A stretch of DNA of 20,885 nt, from assembly GCA_919902625.1 (NCBI GenBank), contig CAKKRO010000093.1, positions 1 through 20,885 on the forward strand. The letters are read 5' to 3'. Source of the DNA: Nitrosomonadaceae bacterium (GTDB taxonomy: Bacteria; Pseudomonadota; Gammaproteobacteria; Burkholderiales; Nitrosomonadaceae). This document shows, in pieces, positions 5,919 to 14,641 of the stretch (within the stretch, counting starts at the first letter, position 1; each line of letters starts with the position of its first letter). The position numbers and the translations under genes were made by a program. The notes beneath the pieces are model-generated. The model was not told where the DNA came from and searched no databases. It worked only from the letters and a program-made list of their open reading frames with translations.

Positions 5919-7033
5919 ACCAATTCTCCCATTGCGTATTCAAGTGATTCCAGGAATCGTTTATTTTCGGACTCCAATCCAATCGTAACCCGAAGGTGAT
6001 GCGGCATTTCGTAAATACCCAGAGGGCGCACGATGACGCCTTGTTGTAGCAGGCTTTGATAAACTTTCGTGGTGTTGGTTGCATCGCCTTGTACAAGGAA
6101 ACTGATGAAGTTTCCATACGAAGGAATGTGTTCAATGCCCAATTTGCGGAAGCCCTCGGTGAGTTGCAGCATGCCTGCGCGGTTCAGCGCATACGATTTT
6201 TGTACAAATTCGGCGTCTTGCAGCGCAGCCAATGCACCCACCAGGCCAATGCTGCTGACATTGAACGGCTGGCGCACACGGTTCATCAGGTTAGCCACGT
6301 CAGGATGCGTCAGTCCAAATCCGACTCGCACACCGGCGAGGCCATAAACCTTGGAAAAAGTGCGTGTGATCAGCAAATTGGAAAATTGTTTCAACCATTT
6401 GATACTGTCCGCCTTGTTGGCTTCAGGCAGGTATTCGTTATACGCTTCATCCAGAACGACCAATACATCGCGCGATACGCGTTCCATGAAACGCAATAGA
6501 TCGTCGGCGCTGGATAAGGTGCCGGTGGGATTGTTGGGACTGGCGATAAATACAATGCGTGTTTCGGGCGTGATGGCATCCAGCATGGCGGGCAGGTCAT
6601 GGCCGTAATCCCGGGCGGGAACCGGTATGCCATTCGCGCCGATCATTTGCACTACCAGCGGATAAACCGCAAAAGCGTGTTGCGAATACACCGCCGCAGC
6701 GCCCGGCTTTAGGAATACGCGCGCGGCCAGATCCAGAATATCATTGGAGCCATTGCCCAATATGATTTGATCCGGATTGACGCCATAACGTTTGGAGAGC
6801 GCGGCTTTCAATTCATAACCGCTGCCATCCGGATAAAGCGCGACATCATGCAGCGCATTGATCATGGCGTCCAGCGCGAGCGGGCTGGCTCCCAACGGAT
6901 TCTCGTTGGAAGCCAGCTTGATCACGCGCGATTCATCCAGTCCCATTTCCCGCGCCAGCTCGGCAATGGGTTTTCCCGGTTGATAAGGTTGGATGGAGCG
7001 GATATATTCCGGTGCAAAATCACAAAGATTCAT
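5915..7033 (-). CDS. hisC: Histidinol-phosphate/aromatic aminotransferase HisC (372 aa)
   Basis: A fold-type I pyridoxal-phosphate aminotransferase. Visible features: S42NENP near the front, N168PTGT, the cofactor-binding D195EAY, the Schiff-base lysine in T225FSKVYGLAG (Lys228), and the R-V-G-F after it. Length is normal for HisC. In histidine synthesis the enzyme makes histidinol phosphate from imidazole-acetol phosphate; homologues in aromatic operons also transaminate phenylpyruvate, 4-hydroxyphenylpyruvate or prephenate. The location between pheA and aroF, away from any his genes, argues for an aromatic role here. For Nitrosomonas europaea, prephenate aminotransferase activity has been reported from a different (DapC-like) enzyme, as I recall, so this one may serve the keto-acid route or histidine. 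It overlaps aroF by four bases and starts 85 bases after pheA ends. Confidence 0.9.
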   Translation of the reverse strand: MNLCDFAPEYIRSIQPYQPGKPIAELAREMGLDESRVIKLASNENPLGASPLALDAMINALHDVALYPDGSGYELKAALSKRYGVNPDQIILGNGSNDILDLAARVFLKPGAAAVYSQHAFAVYPLVVQMIGANGIPVPARDYGHDLPAMLDAITPETRIVFIASPNNPTGTLSSADDLLRFMERVSRDVLVVLDEAYNEYLPEANKADSIKWLKQFSNLLITRTFSKVYGLAGVRVGFGLTHPDVANLMNRVRQPFNVSSIGLVGALAALQDAEFVQKSYALNRAGMLQLTEGFRKLGIEHIPSYGNFISFLVQGDATNTTKVYQSLLQQGVIVRPLGIYEMPHHLRVTIGLESENKRFLESLEYAMGELV

Positions 7034-7118
7034 AAGATTAGTTAATCAGCCATAAAAAAGAATACAGGGAGTCATGGGTTCAAGAGGGCGGCTATTCGCT
7101 CACAGTGACCGTGAAAGA

Positions 7119-8189
7119 TCAGGTGGATGGATAAGAGCCCAGTATTTTCAGAAAAGCCGCTTTTTCACGCAGTTCTGCCAGTGCGGCCGCCACATTTTCG
7201 TTTTGCTGATGCCCTTCAATATCCACAAAGAATACATACTGCCAGAGGCCGGTGCGTGATGGCCTTGATTCCAGGCGGCTCATGCTCACGCTATGTTGTG
7301 CCAGGGGCTCCAGTAATTTATAGATAGCCCCGGAACGGTTATTGGTCGACAGGATCAGTGAGGTCTTGTCTTTCCCTGAAGCATCTACCATTTGTTTGCC
7401 AATGACCAGGAAACGTGTCGTGTTCTTGGGATCATCTTCGATGTTTTCTGCGCAGATGGTCAGTTCAAATAGTTCGGCGGCTCTTTTGCCCGCAATAGCC
7501 GCTGCATGCTTGTCGGCCGACGCTTGCCGGGCTGCATCGGCATTGCTGGCCGTATGGATAAGCGCGGAATGAGAAAGGTGCGGCAGGTTGCTTTTTAACC
7601 ATTGATGGCACTGCGCCAGCGATTGGGGATGCGAGTATATTTTGTTGATTTGCGATAAGTCAGCTTGTTGCGCCATCAGAAATTGATGTACGGGAAGCTG
7701 GATCTCACCGCAGATGGTGAGCGGTGTTTGCAACAGTAAATCCATGGTTCTGCCCACCGCGCCTTCCGAAGAATTCTCCACGGGCACAACGCCATAACTG
7801 GCCGCATCGGATTCCACTGCTCGGAATACTTCATCAATCGAATCACAGGCCAAGGTCGTGATGGCGCTGCCAAAACGCTTAATCGAGGCTTCTTCGGAGA
7901 AAGTGCCGTTGGGGCCCAGGTAGGCCACGCTCATGGGTTTTTCCAGGGCGCGGCATAGCGACATAATTTCGATAAACAAATGTTGGATATGTGCATTACT
8001 GACCGGACCGGGGTTTTGTTCCTGGATGCGTGCCAATATTTGCGCTTCGCGTTCAGGGCGATAGACAACACCACTTTTTTTTATCTGCCCGATTTGTTGC
8101 GCGAGTTCGGCGCGCGTGCTTACCAGCTTCAGTAATTCACTGTCAATGGCGTCAATTCGGTCGCGTAATTGTTTGAGTTGTTCAGACAT
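7119..8189 (-). CDS. pheA: Bifunctional chorismate mutase/prephenate dehydratase (P-protein, 356 aa)
   Basis: The protein converts chorismate to prephenate and prephenate to phenylpyruvate, committing flux to phenylalanine. Residues about 1-85 are an AroQ chorismate mutase (LRDRIDAIDSELL, RAELAQQIGQIKK, REAQILARI). Residues about 87-265 are prephenate dehydratase (YLGPNGTFSEEA; VVPVENSSEGAVGRTMDLL; the catalytic Thr-Arg-Phe at 258-260 within DDPKNTTRFLVI). Residues about 275-356 are an ACT domain with GAIYKLL near 287 and E307SRP, the phenylalanine-binding motifs, so feedback inhibition by phenylalanine is expected. Length and domain order are typical. It sits between serA (49 bases upstream) and hisC on the same strand. 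All catalytic residues I can place are present. Confidence 0.96.
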   Translation of the reverse strand: MSEQLKQLRDRIDAIDSELLKLVSTRAELAQQIGQIKKSGVVYRPEREAQILARIQEQNPGPVSNAHIQHLFIEIMSLCRALEKPMSVAYLGPNGTFSEEASIKRFGSAITTLACDSIDEVFRAVESDAASYGVVPVENSSEGAVGRTMDLLLQTPLTICGEIQLPVHQFLMAQQADLSQINKIYSHPQSLAQCHQWLKSNLPHLSHSALIHTASNADAARQASADKHAAAIAGKRAAELFELTICAENIEDDPKNTTRFLVIGKQMVDASGKDKTSLILSTNNRSGAIYKLLEPLAQHSVSMSRLESRPSRTGLWQYVFFVDIEGHQQNENVAAALAELREKAAFLKILGSYPST

Positions 8190-8238
8190 TGCGGATGAAA
8201 GTTTTGGCTTAACGATAATTAAATCAGAGTTTCAGCAT

Positions 8239-9435
8239 TTATTGGGGGAATGGGACATGACGTGCCATTAATACCCCCGTAATCCTGGTAATTTCATCCA
8301 GTACATTTTGCGGTACCGGGCTATCCACATCCACCAGGGTGTAGGCCATTTCGCCGCGTGACTTATTGATCATGTTATGGATGTTTAATCCGGCCTTGGC
8401 CATGCTGGTCGAGATCTGTCCCAGAATATTGGGCACATTGGCATTAGCTACAGCGACCCGGTAGGGCGATTCCCGTTCCATGCGAATATCGGGGAAATTA
8501 ACCGTGTGGTTGATGTTCCCGTTCTGCAGATAATCCATGAGTTGGTTCACCACCATGACCGCGCAATTTTCTTCTGCCTCCAGTGTGGAGGCACCCAGAT
8601 GCGGCAAGGTGATCACGGCTTTCTGATGCTGTAGTTTCTGGCTGGGAAAATCACACACATAGGTTTTGATTTTGCTGGCTGCGATACCGGCCAGGACGGC
8701 ATCTTCATCGACGATAGTATTGCGTGAGAAATTCAGCAGAATCGCATGCGGTTTCATTATCTTCACGCTGTGCTCATTGATCAGATGGCGTGTTGAGTCC
8801 AGCAACGGGACATGCACACTGATAAAGTCACTGTGGCGCAGCAGGTCTTCCATGCTGTGTGCTTTTTTGACTTCCGCCGAAAGGCTCCAGGCTGAATCAA
8901 CAGTAATCTTCGGGTCATAGCCGATGACTTTCATACCCAGCTTGATGGCTGCATCGGCAACCAGCCGGCCGATTTCACCCAAGCCGATGATGCCCAGCGT
9001 GCGGCCCGGTAATTCTATGCCGGAGAAATGTTTCTTCCCATCTTCAGCTTGCTTGCTCAGCGCAGCATCGTCTCCTTGCAGGTTTTCAACAAACTGTAAG
9101 GCAGGAATCAGATTGCGCGCAGCCAGAAACATACCGGCCAGAACCAGTTCTTTGACCGCATTGGCATTGGCGCCGGGTGTATTGAATACGGGAATGCCAC
9201 GAGTGTTCATGTCCGCCACGGGAATGTTGTTGGTGCCAGCGCCGGCGCGTCCGATCGCCATGACACCGTGAGGAATTTCTTTATTTAACATATTTTGTGA
9301 ACGTACCAGGATGGCATCCGGCTCAGCAATATCATTACCGACTTGGTAATGATCCGCAGGAAAGCGTTTCAGACCAAGGGGTGAAATCTGATTGATGGTA
9401 AGAATCCTGAAGATTCTGTGCGGATGTTCAGGCAT
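8239..9435 (-). CDS. serA: D-3-phosphoglycerate dehydrogenase (398 aa)
   Basis: SerA oxidises 3-phosphoglycerate to 3-phosphohydroxypyruvate, the first step of serine synthesis; SerC, encoded just upstream, takes the next step. The NAD-binding loop GLGEIG is at about 151-156 with an Asp two residues after the second beta strand's Gly-Tyr (GYDP), favouring NAD. Catalytic Arg238 (NFSRNTIVDE) and His279 (LPHLGAS) are present; the catalytic Glu position in the CDFPSQ region is less clear, since Gln stands there. The C-terminal ACT domain spans about 325-398 (RVAVANANVPNILGQISTSM, AGLNIHNMINKSRGEMAYTLVDVD), the usual serine-sensing part. I place the start at the ATG at 9435, which overlaps the serC stop by eight bases and has AAGGAG 13 bases upstream; the longer TTG start at 9447 would touch that ribosome-binding site. 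Confidence 0.93.
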   Translation of the reverse strand: MPEHPHRIFRILTINQISPLGLKRFPADHYQVGNDIAEPDAILVRSQNMLNKEIPHGVMAIGRAGAGTNNIPVADMNTRGIPVFNTPGANANAVKELVLAGMFLAARNLIPALQFVENLQGDDAALSKQAEDGKKHFSGIELPGRTLGIIGLGEIGRLVADAAIKLGMKVIGYDPKITVDSAWSLSAEVKKAHSMEDLLRHSDFISVHVPLLDSTRHLINEHSVKIMKPHAILLNFSRNTIVDEDAVLAGIAASKIKTYVCDFPSQKLQHQKAVITLPHLGASTLEAEENCAVMVVNQLMDYLQNGNINHTVNFPDIRMERESPYRVAVANANVPNILGQISTSMAKAGLNIHNMINKSRGEMAYTLVDVDSPVPQNVLDEITRITGVLMARHVPFPQ

Positions 9436-10519
9436 GCTGGCTGGCAAACTCCTTCATAAATGTTGCCAATTTTGCCACACCTTCAATCGGCATGGCATTA
9501 TATATTGAAGCCCGCATGCCACCCACTGAACGATGGCCTTTGAGTTGGATCAGGCCATTTGCCTTGGCTTGTTTGAGGAAGGCTTTATCCAGTGCAGGGT
9601 TTTTCAGCGTGAAGGGCACATTCATGCGTGAGCGATCTGATTGAACCACCGGGCAATGATAAAAATCAGTGTTGTCCAATAGGTCATACAAAAGATTGGC
9701 TTTGGCGATATTGATTTTTTCCATAGCGGCTAACCCGCCTTTCTTCTTCAGCCATGCGAAAACCAGTCCGGTAATATACATGGCATAGGTGGGCGGTGTG
9801 TTGTACATCGAATCATTTTTCGCATGGATCTGATAATCATAGAGTGTCGGCGTGCCTGCTATCGGCATACCCAGCAAGTCTTCGCGGATAATGACCAGGG
9901 TCAATCCGGCCGGCCCCAGGTTTTTCTGCGCGCCTGCATAGATCAATCCAAAATGCGTAACATCCAGGGGCCGTGACAGGATGTTGGATGACATGTCAGC
10001 GACTAAAGGAATGCTGCTGTTCGGGTCAGTTTCCGGAATCCAGTTAAACTCGACGCCACCAATGGTTTCATTGCTGGTGTAATGGATATAGGCTGCTTCC
10101 GGGTCCAGATGCCATTTGTCTTGCGTGGGTGCGTAGGTGAAATTGGCTTCCTCAGAGGAGGCGGCTACATTGACAGCGCAATATCGATTCGCTTCTTCAA
10201 TGGCTTTGGCCGACCACTGGCCGGTATTGATATAGTCCGCTTTTTTTTTGCCGCGCAGCAGATTCATCGGCACCATGGAAAACTGACTGGACGCGCCGCC
10301 TTGCAGAAATAAGACCCTATAGTTCTGCGGTATTCCGATCAGTTCGCGCAAATCGCTTTCAGTTTTCTCAGCAATGGACATGAATTCCTTGCCGCGATGG
10401 CTCATTTCCATGACAGACATACCGCTGCCATGCCAATCCAGCATTTCATCACGCGCTTGTTGCAGAACCTCCTTAGGTAGAACCGCAGGACCTGCACTGA
10501 AATTATAGATTTGATCCAT
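9428..10519 (-). CDS. serC: Phosphoserine aminotransferase (363 aa)
   Basis: SerC converts 3-phosphohydroxypyruvate to phosphoserine with glutamate; the same enzyme usually serves pyridoxal-phosphate synthesis on the erythrose 4-phosphate route. The family N-terminus MDQIYNFSAGPAVLP begins at the ATG at 10519; a longer reading from a TTG at 10537 adds six residues and is not needed. Seen: FSAGPA at the front, EMSHRG near 38, and the Schiff-base lysine in YAGAQKNLGPAG (about Lys199). RSVGGMRASIYNA near the C-terminus is the phosphate/substrate-binding region. Length matches the family (about 360). It follows gyrA by 48 bases and overlaps serA by eight, so all three likely share transcripts. 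Confidence 0.96.
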   Translation of the reverse strand: MDQIYNFSAGPAVLPKEVLQQARDEMLDWHGSGMSVMEMSHRGKEFMSIAEKTESDLRELIGIPQNYRVLFLQGGASSQFSMVPMNLLRGKKKADYINTGQWSAKAIEEANRYCAVNVAASSEEANFTYAPTQDKWHLDPEAAYIHYTSNETIGGVEFNWIPETDPNSSIPLVADMSSNILSRPLDVTHFGLIYAGAQKNLGPAGLTLVIIREDLLGMPIAGTPTLYDYQIHAKNDSMYNTPPTYAMYITGLVFAWLKKKGGLAAMEKINIAKANLLYDLLDNTDFYHCPVVQSDRSRMNVPFTLKNPALDKAFLKQAKANGLIQLKGHRSVGGMRASIYNAMPIEGVAKLATFMKEFASQHA

Positions 10520-10567
10520 TGAATTTTTTTCTGGCAATTATTTTAGCGCAGCAGCTTAACGGTTCTC

Positions 10568-13132
10568 TTAATGATCACTATCACCATCGTCATCATCGCT
10601 TTCTATCACTCTTTCCAGTCCTGCCAGTTTCTCGCCGGCATCCAGGTTAATTAGAGTGACGCCTTGAGTGGCGCGGCTCATTTCCCGCACTTCGTTGACA
10701 CGGGTGCGGATGAGTATCCCGCCTGAGGTGATCAACATGATTTCGTCGTCCGGCTTGACCAGTTTTGCGGTGACCACTTTGCCATTGCGCGCACTGGTTT
10801 TGATCGCAATCATGCCTTGTGTGCCCCGGTTATGGCGTGTGTATTCACTGATAGGGGTACGCTTGCCATAGCCGTTTTCGGTCGCCGTTAAGACAGCGAG
10901 TTCCTCATTCTCAGCCACCAGCAAGGAGATCACTTTGTGCCCGGAGCCGAGTTTCATGCCGCGCACGCCCCGTGCGGTTCGTCCTACCGGACGTACATCA
11001 TTTTCACTGAAACGCATGGCTTTGCCGTTGTCTGAGAACAGCATGACATCATGTTTTCCTTCGGTGAGTTCAACGCCGATCAGATAGTCGCCTGCATCCA
11101 ATCCGATGGCGATGATGCCATTGCTACGCGGACGGGAAAATTCTGATAAGGGTGTTTTCTTGACAGTGCCAAAAGAAGTCGCCATAAATACAAAACGGGT
11201 TTCATCAAAAGCTTTAACGGGTAGAATGGCGTTGATTTTCTCGCCTTCTTCCAGTTGCACCAGATTAATAATAGGCTTGCCCCGGGATGACCGGCTACCT
11301 TGCGGCACTTCATAAACCTTGATCCAGTACACACGCCCCAAACTTGAGAAGCACAGAATATAGTCGTGGGTGTTTGCAATGAATAGCTTGTCAATGAAAT
11401 CGTCTTCTTTGGTGCTTGTCGCCAGTTTGCCGCGTCCGCCCCGTTTTTGGGCACGATATTCATCGAGTAATTGGGATTTGATGTATCCGGTGTGCGACAG
11501 TGTGACAACCACATCTGCCGGCGTGATCAAATCTTCCATACTCAGGTCTTGAGTATCGACAATGATTTCACTGCGGCGTTTGTCGCCAAACTGTTGTCTG
11601 ACGGCCTCGAGCTCTTCGGTAATAATAAGGGTAATGCGCTCTGGATTAGCCAGGATATTAAGGTAATCAATAATTTTTTCGATGACGTCTTTATATTCTT
11701 CGACAATCTTTTCTTGTTCTAATCCGGTCAGACGCTGCAGGCGTAATTCCAGAATCGCTTGCGCTTGTGCATCGGATAAACGGTAACTTTGAGCCCGTAA
11801 GCCAAACTCTTCACCCAGGCCATCCGGGCGTAGCGCGTTGGCATCTGCCATGGCACGCGACAGCATTTCTTCAACCAATGGGGAGCGCCAGACTTTTGCC
11901 ATGATCGCTTCTTTGGCGGCAGAGGGTGTCGGCGCAGCTTTTATCAAGGCGATAATCTCATCCACATTGGATAATGCAACCGCAAGGCCTTCTAATAAAT
12001 GGCCGCGTTCACGCGCTTTCTTGAGTTCAAAAACAGTACGCCGGGTTACAACTTCACGGCGATGACGCAGGAATGCATCCAGAATCTGTTTTAAATTCAG
12101 CAGACGAGGCTGGCCATCCAATAGCGCCACCATGTTCATGCCGAAAGTGTCTTGCATCTGTGTTTCTTTATACAAGTTATTCAGAATGACTTCGGGCACT
12201 TCGCCGCGTTTCAGTTCAATCACGACACGCATGCCGGATTTATCGGATTCATCACGCAAATCGGAAATACCTTCAATTTTCTTGTCGCGAACCAGTTCCC
12301 CAATGCGGATTAATAAATTGGCTTTGTTAACCTGGTAGGGCAGTTCATCCACGATGATGCTCTGGCGGCTGCCTTTTTCCAGGTCTTCAAAATGAGTGCG
12401 TGCACGCATGACGACACGGCCACGGCCTGTGCGATAGCCATCCCTTACTCCGGAAACGCCGTAAATGATACCGGCGGTTGGAAAATCCGGTGCCGGAATC
12501 AGCTCAATGAGCTCATCAATAGTGATATCGTGATTTTTGAGTAAGGCAAGGCAGGCTTCCACCACTTCATTCAGATTGTGCGGCGGGATATTGGTCGCCA
12601 TACCGACGGCAATGCCGGATGAACCGTTAATCAGCAGGTTCGGAATTTTGGCGGGGAGTATGAGCGGTTCTTTTTCGGAATCATCATAATTGGGCCCGAA
12701 ATCCACCGTTTCTTTGTCCAGATCGACCAGTAACTCATGGGCAATGCGTGACATGCGGATTTCAGTGTAACGCATGGCCGCTGCATTATCCCCATCCACT
12801 GATCCGAAGTTTCCCTGCCCGTCGACCAGCATGTACCGCAGGGAAAAGTCTTGCGCCATGCGGACAATGGTGTCATACACGGCGGTATCGCCATGGGGGT
12901 GATACTTACCGATGACATCACCCACAATACGTGCCGATTTCTTGTAGGGCCTGTTCCAGTCGTTGGAAAGCTCATGCATGGCAAACAATACGCGCCGATG
13001 TACCGGCTTCAGGCCATCACGAACGTCGGGCAGTGCACGGCCTACAATGACACTCATGGCGTAATCAAGATAGGAACGCCGCATCTCTTCTTCAAGACTG
13101 ATGGGCAGGGTTTCCTTGGCAAATTGATTCAT
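10568..13132 (-). CDS. gyrA: DNA gyrase subunit A (854 aa)
   Basis: GyrA forms the DNA-cleaving half of gyrase (A2B2), which introduces negative supercoils. Seen in order: R31ALPDVRDGLKPVHRR, the winged-helix quinolone region K64-to-R99, active-site Tyr122 in AMRYTEIRM, the coiled-coil tower with the LELRLQRLTGLE core at about 461-471, the GyrA box Q562KRGGRG568 that starts the DNA-wrapping domain, then six beta-pinwheel repeats (YIKSQ, RVYWIKVYEVP, GTVKKTPLSEF, GKAMRFSENDVRP, GYGKRTPISEY, GILIRTRVNEV) and an acidic tail ESDDDDGDSD. Residue 83 (E. coli numbering, which coincides) is Thr where E. coli has Ser, and Asp87 is kept. The ribosome-binding site before the ATG is poor. It heads the operon with serC and is divergent from argD. 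Confidence 0.98.
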   Translation of the reverse strand: MNQFAKETLPISLEEEMRRSYLDYAMSVIVGRALPDVRDGLKPVHRRVLFAMHELSNDWNRPYKKSARIVGDVIGKYHPHGDTAVYDTIVRMAQDFSLRYMLVDGQGNFGSVDGDNAAAMRYTEIRMSRIAHELLVDLDKETVDFGPNYDDSEKEPLILPAKIPNLLINGSSGIAVGMATNIPPHNLNEVVEACLALLKNHDITIDELIELIPAPDFPTAGIIYGVSGVRDGYRTGRGRVVMRARTHFEDLEKGSRQSIIVDELPYQVNKANLLIRIGELVRDKKIEGISDLRDESDKSGMRVVIELKRGEVPEVILNNLYKETQMQDTFGMNMVALLDGQPRLLNLKQILDAFLRHRREVVTRRTVFELKKARERGHLLEGLAVALSNVDEIIALIKAAPTPSAAKEAIMAKVWRSPLVEEMLSRAMADANALRPDGLGEEFGLRAQSYRLSDAQAQAILELRLQRLTGLEQEKIVEEYKDVIEKIIDYLNILANPERITLIITEELEAVRQQFGDKRRSEIIVDTQDLSMEDLITPADVVVTLSHTGYIKSQLLDEYRAQKRGGRGKLATSTKEDDFIDKLFIANTHDYILCFSSLGRVYWIKVYEVPQGSRSSRGKPIINLVQLEEGEKINAILPVKAFDETRFVFMATSFGTVKKTPLSEFSRPRSNGIIAIGLDAGDYLIGVELTEGKHDVMLFSDNGKAMRFSENDVRPVGRTARGVRGMKLGSGHKVISLLVAENEELAVLTATENGYGKRTPISEYTRHNRGTQGMIAIKTSARNGKVVTAKLVKPDDEIMLITSGGILIRTRVNEVREMSRATQGVTLINLDAGEKLAGLERVIESDDDDGDSDH

Positions 13133-13216
13133 GTCTTATGATTCTTTTAGAAACAATAGGTTGAAGTGCATGGATATTTTCTTAACAGTTGGAGCAAGAA
13201 ATATATAAATCTGCCC

Positions 13217-13225
13217 ATTCTAACA
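13217..13225 (-). promoter_or_regulatory. Candidate extended -10 for the gyrA-led operon
   Basis: On the minus strand TGTTAGAAT reads as an extended -10 (TG, one base, then TAGAAT at 13222-13217). The best -35-like box, TTAACA (13248-13243), is 20 bases away, farther than normal, so recognition would lean on the extended -10. About 85 bases lie between it and the gyrA ATG. A TATATA further in is a competing match. Confidence 0.35.
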
Positions 13226-13378
13226 TGCTGATACCGTTTCTCTGTTAACTTTGAAACAATGAACATGTAAAAACTGCAATAATAAGTGGATCTTTAAAGA
13301 AAAAAGCTTGAAAAAGCGGACTAAATAGGTGAACATAATCGTTTTTCCAAATTTTCTTTGCTCTGTCAGTCAGGATTC

Positions 13379-13406
13379 TTAAGTGAATTTTCCATCTAAA
13401 TAAAAT
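13379..13406 (+). promoter_or_regulatory. Candidate promoter for argD
   Basis: TAAAAT at 13401-13406 is a good -10; TTAAGT at 13379-13384, 16 bases before it, is a poor -35. Transcription would start close to the GTG start of argD, giving a short leader. I see no arginine-repressor operator in this 285-base divergent region, which otherwise is AT-rich and featureless. Confidence 0.3.
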
Positions 13407-13420
13407 GCGAGTGTTGTGTG

Positions 13421-14593
13421 GTGTCTAATTTGATGAATACTTATTCACGATTGCCCGTTACCTTTGTCAAAGGCGAAGGGGTGTGGTTGTGGGATGATCA
13501 TGGGGAACGGTATCTGGATGCATTGGCGGGTATTGCCGTGTGTGGATTGGGGCATTGTCATCCAAGATTAACAAAAGCAATCTGTGAGCAGGCCAGAACG
13601 TTAATTCATACTTCCAATCTTTATCATATTGATAAGCAGGAACGGCTGGCTGATCGCCTGATTGAACTGTCAGGGATGGATAATGCTTTTTTCTGCAACT
13701 CAGGAGCGGAGGCTAATGAAACAGCCATCAAGCTTGCCAGATTGCATGGACATAACAAAGGGATTGCATTGCCTACCATCATTGTGATGGAGCGTTCTTT
13801 TCATGGCCGTACGATGGCAACCTTGACGGCGAGTGGAAATCGTAAGGTGCAGGCCGGATTTGAACCGTTACTGACAGGTTTTGTGCGCGTTCCTTATAAC
13901 AATATGGAGGCAGTGACGCAGGTTGCTGTCAATAATAAAGATGTGGTTGCCGTTCTGGTAGAGCCGTTCCAGGGTGAGGGAGGTGTCAATATTCCCGAGG
14001 CGCATTACTTACAGCAGTTGCGGAATTTGTGTAATCAATATGGATGGCTTTTGATGTTGGATGAGGTGCAATCTGGGATTGGACGCAGTGGAAAGTGGTT
14101 TGCCTTCCAACATAGTAATATTGTGCCCGATGTTATGACGCTGGCTAAAGGCTTAGGTGCCGGGGTGGCGATAGGCGCTTGTCTGGCAAAAGGTGTGGCT
14201 GCTGAAATTTTTAAGCCAGGTAATCATGCCTCAACTTTTGGCGGTAATCCACTGGCCTGTGCGGCGGCCATTGAAACATTGGCTGTTATTGCCGAAGAAA
14301 ACCTGCTGGATCACGCCATGAAATTGGGTGATTTCATGCGTGACAGGTTAAAAAATCAACTGGCCGATGTACCTGGAGTGGTGCAGGTCAGGGGTCAAGG
14401 TTTAATCATAGGTATTGAGCTTTCAGTGCCTTGTGGTGATCTGGTAAAAAAAGCTTTGGAGAAGAAATTGTTAATCAATGTAACATCCGATAAGGTGATA
14501 CGTTTGCTACCGGCATTTGTGATGCAGCCAGGTGAGGCTGAGCAAGTGGTTGACATGACTTGTCTGTTAATAAAGGAGTTCTTGAATGGCTGA
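13421..14593 (+). CDS. argD: Acetylornithine aminotransferase (390 aa)
   Basis: ArgD makes N-acetylornithine from N-acetylglutamate 5-semialdehyde with glutamate as donor; it often also acts as succinyl-diaminopimelate aminotransferase. The start is set at the GTG at 13421 because the resulting SNLMNTYSRLP matches the family N-terminus; a GTG three bases earlier and an ATG at 13433 are alternatives. Seen: the cofactor phosphate loop NSGAEANETA at about 93-102, SFHGRT near 126, LDEVQSGIGRSG at about 213, and Schiff-base Lys243 in TLAKGLG. GNHASTFGGNPLACAA is the usual C-terminal-half signature. Length is normal for class III transaminases. It leads an arg run with argF 48 bases downstream and is divergent from gyrA. 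Confidence 0.95.
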   Translation: MSNLMNTYSRLPVTFVKGEGVWLWDDHGERYLDALAGIAVCGLGHCHPRLTKAICEQARTLIHTSNLYHIDKQERLADRLIELSGMDNAFFCNSGAEANETAIKLARLHGHNKGIALPTIIVMERSFHGRTMATLTASGNRKVQAGFEPLLTGFVRVPYNNMEAVTQVAVNNKDVVAVLVEPFQGEGGVNIPEAHYLQQLRNLCNQYGWLLMLDEVQSGIGRSGKWFAFQHSNIVPDVMTLAKGLGAGVAIGACLAKGVAAEIFKPGNHASTFGGNPLACAAAIETLAVIAEENLLDHAMKLGDFMRDRLKNQLADVPGVVQVRGQGLIIGIELSVPCGDLVKKALEKKLLINVTSDKVIRLLPAFVMQPGEAEQVVDMTCLLIKEFLNG

Positions 14594-14641
14594 AACGGAT
14601 TACATAAGGTAATGTATTTCTGATTGGTTATTTGTCTTGTT

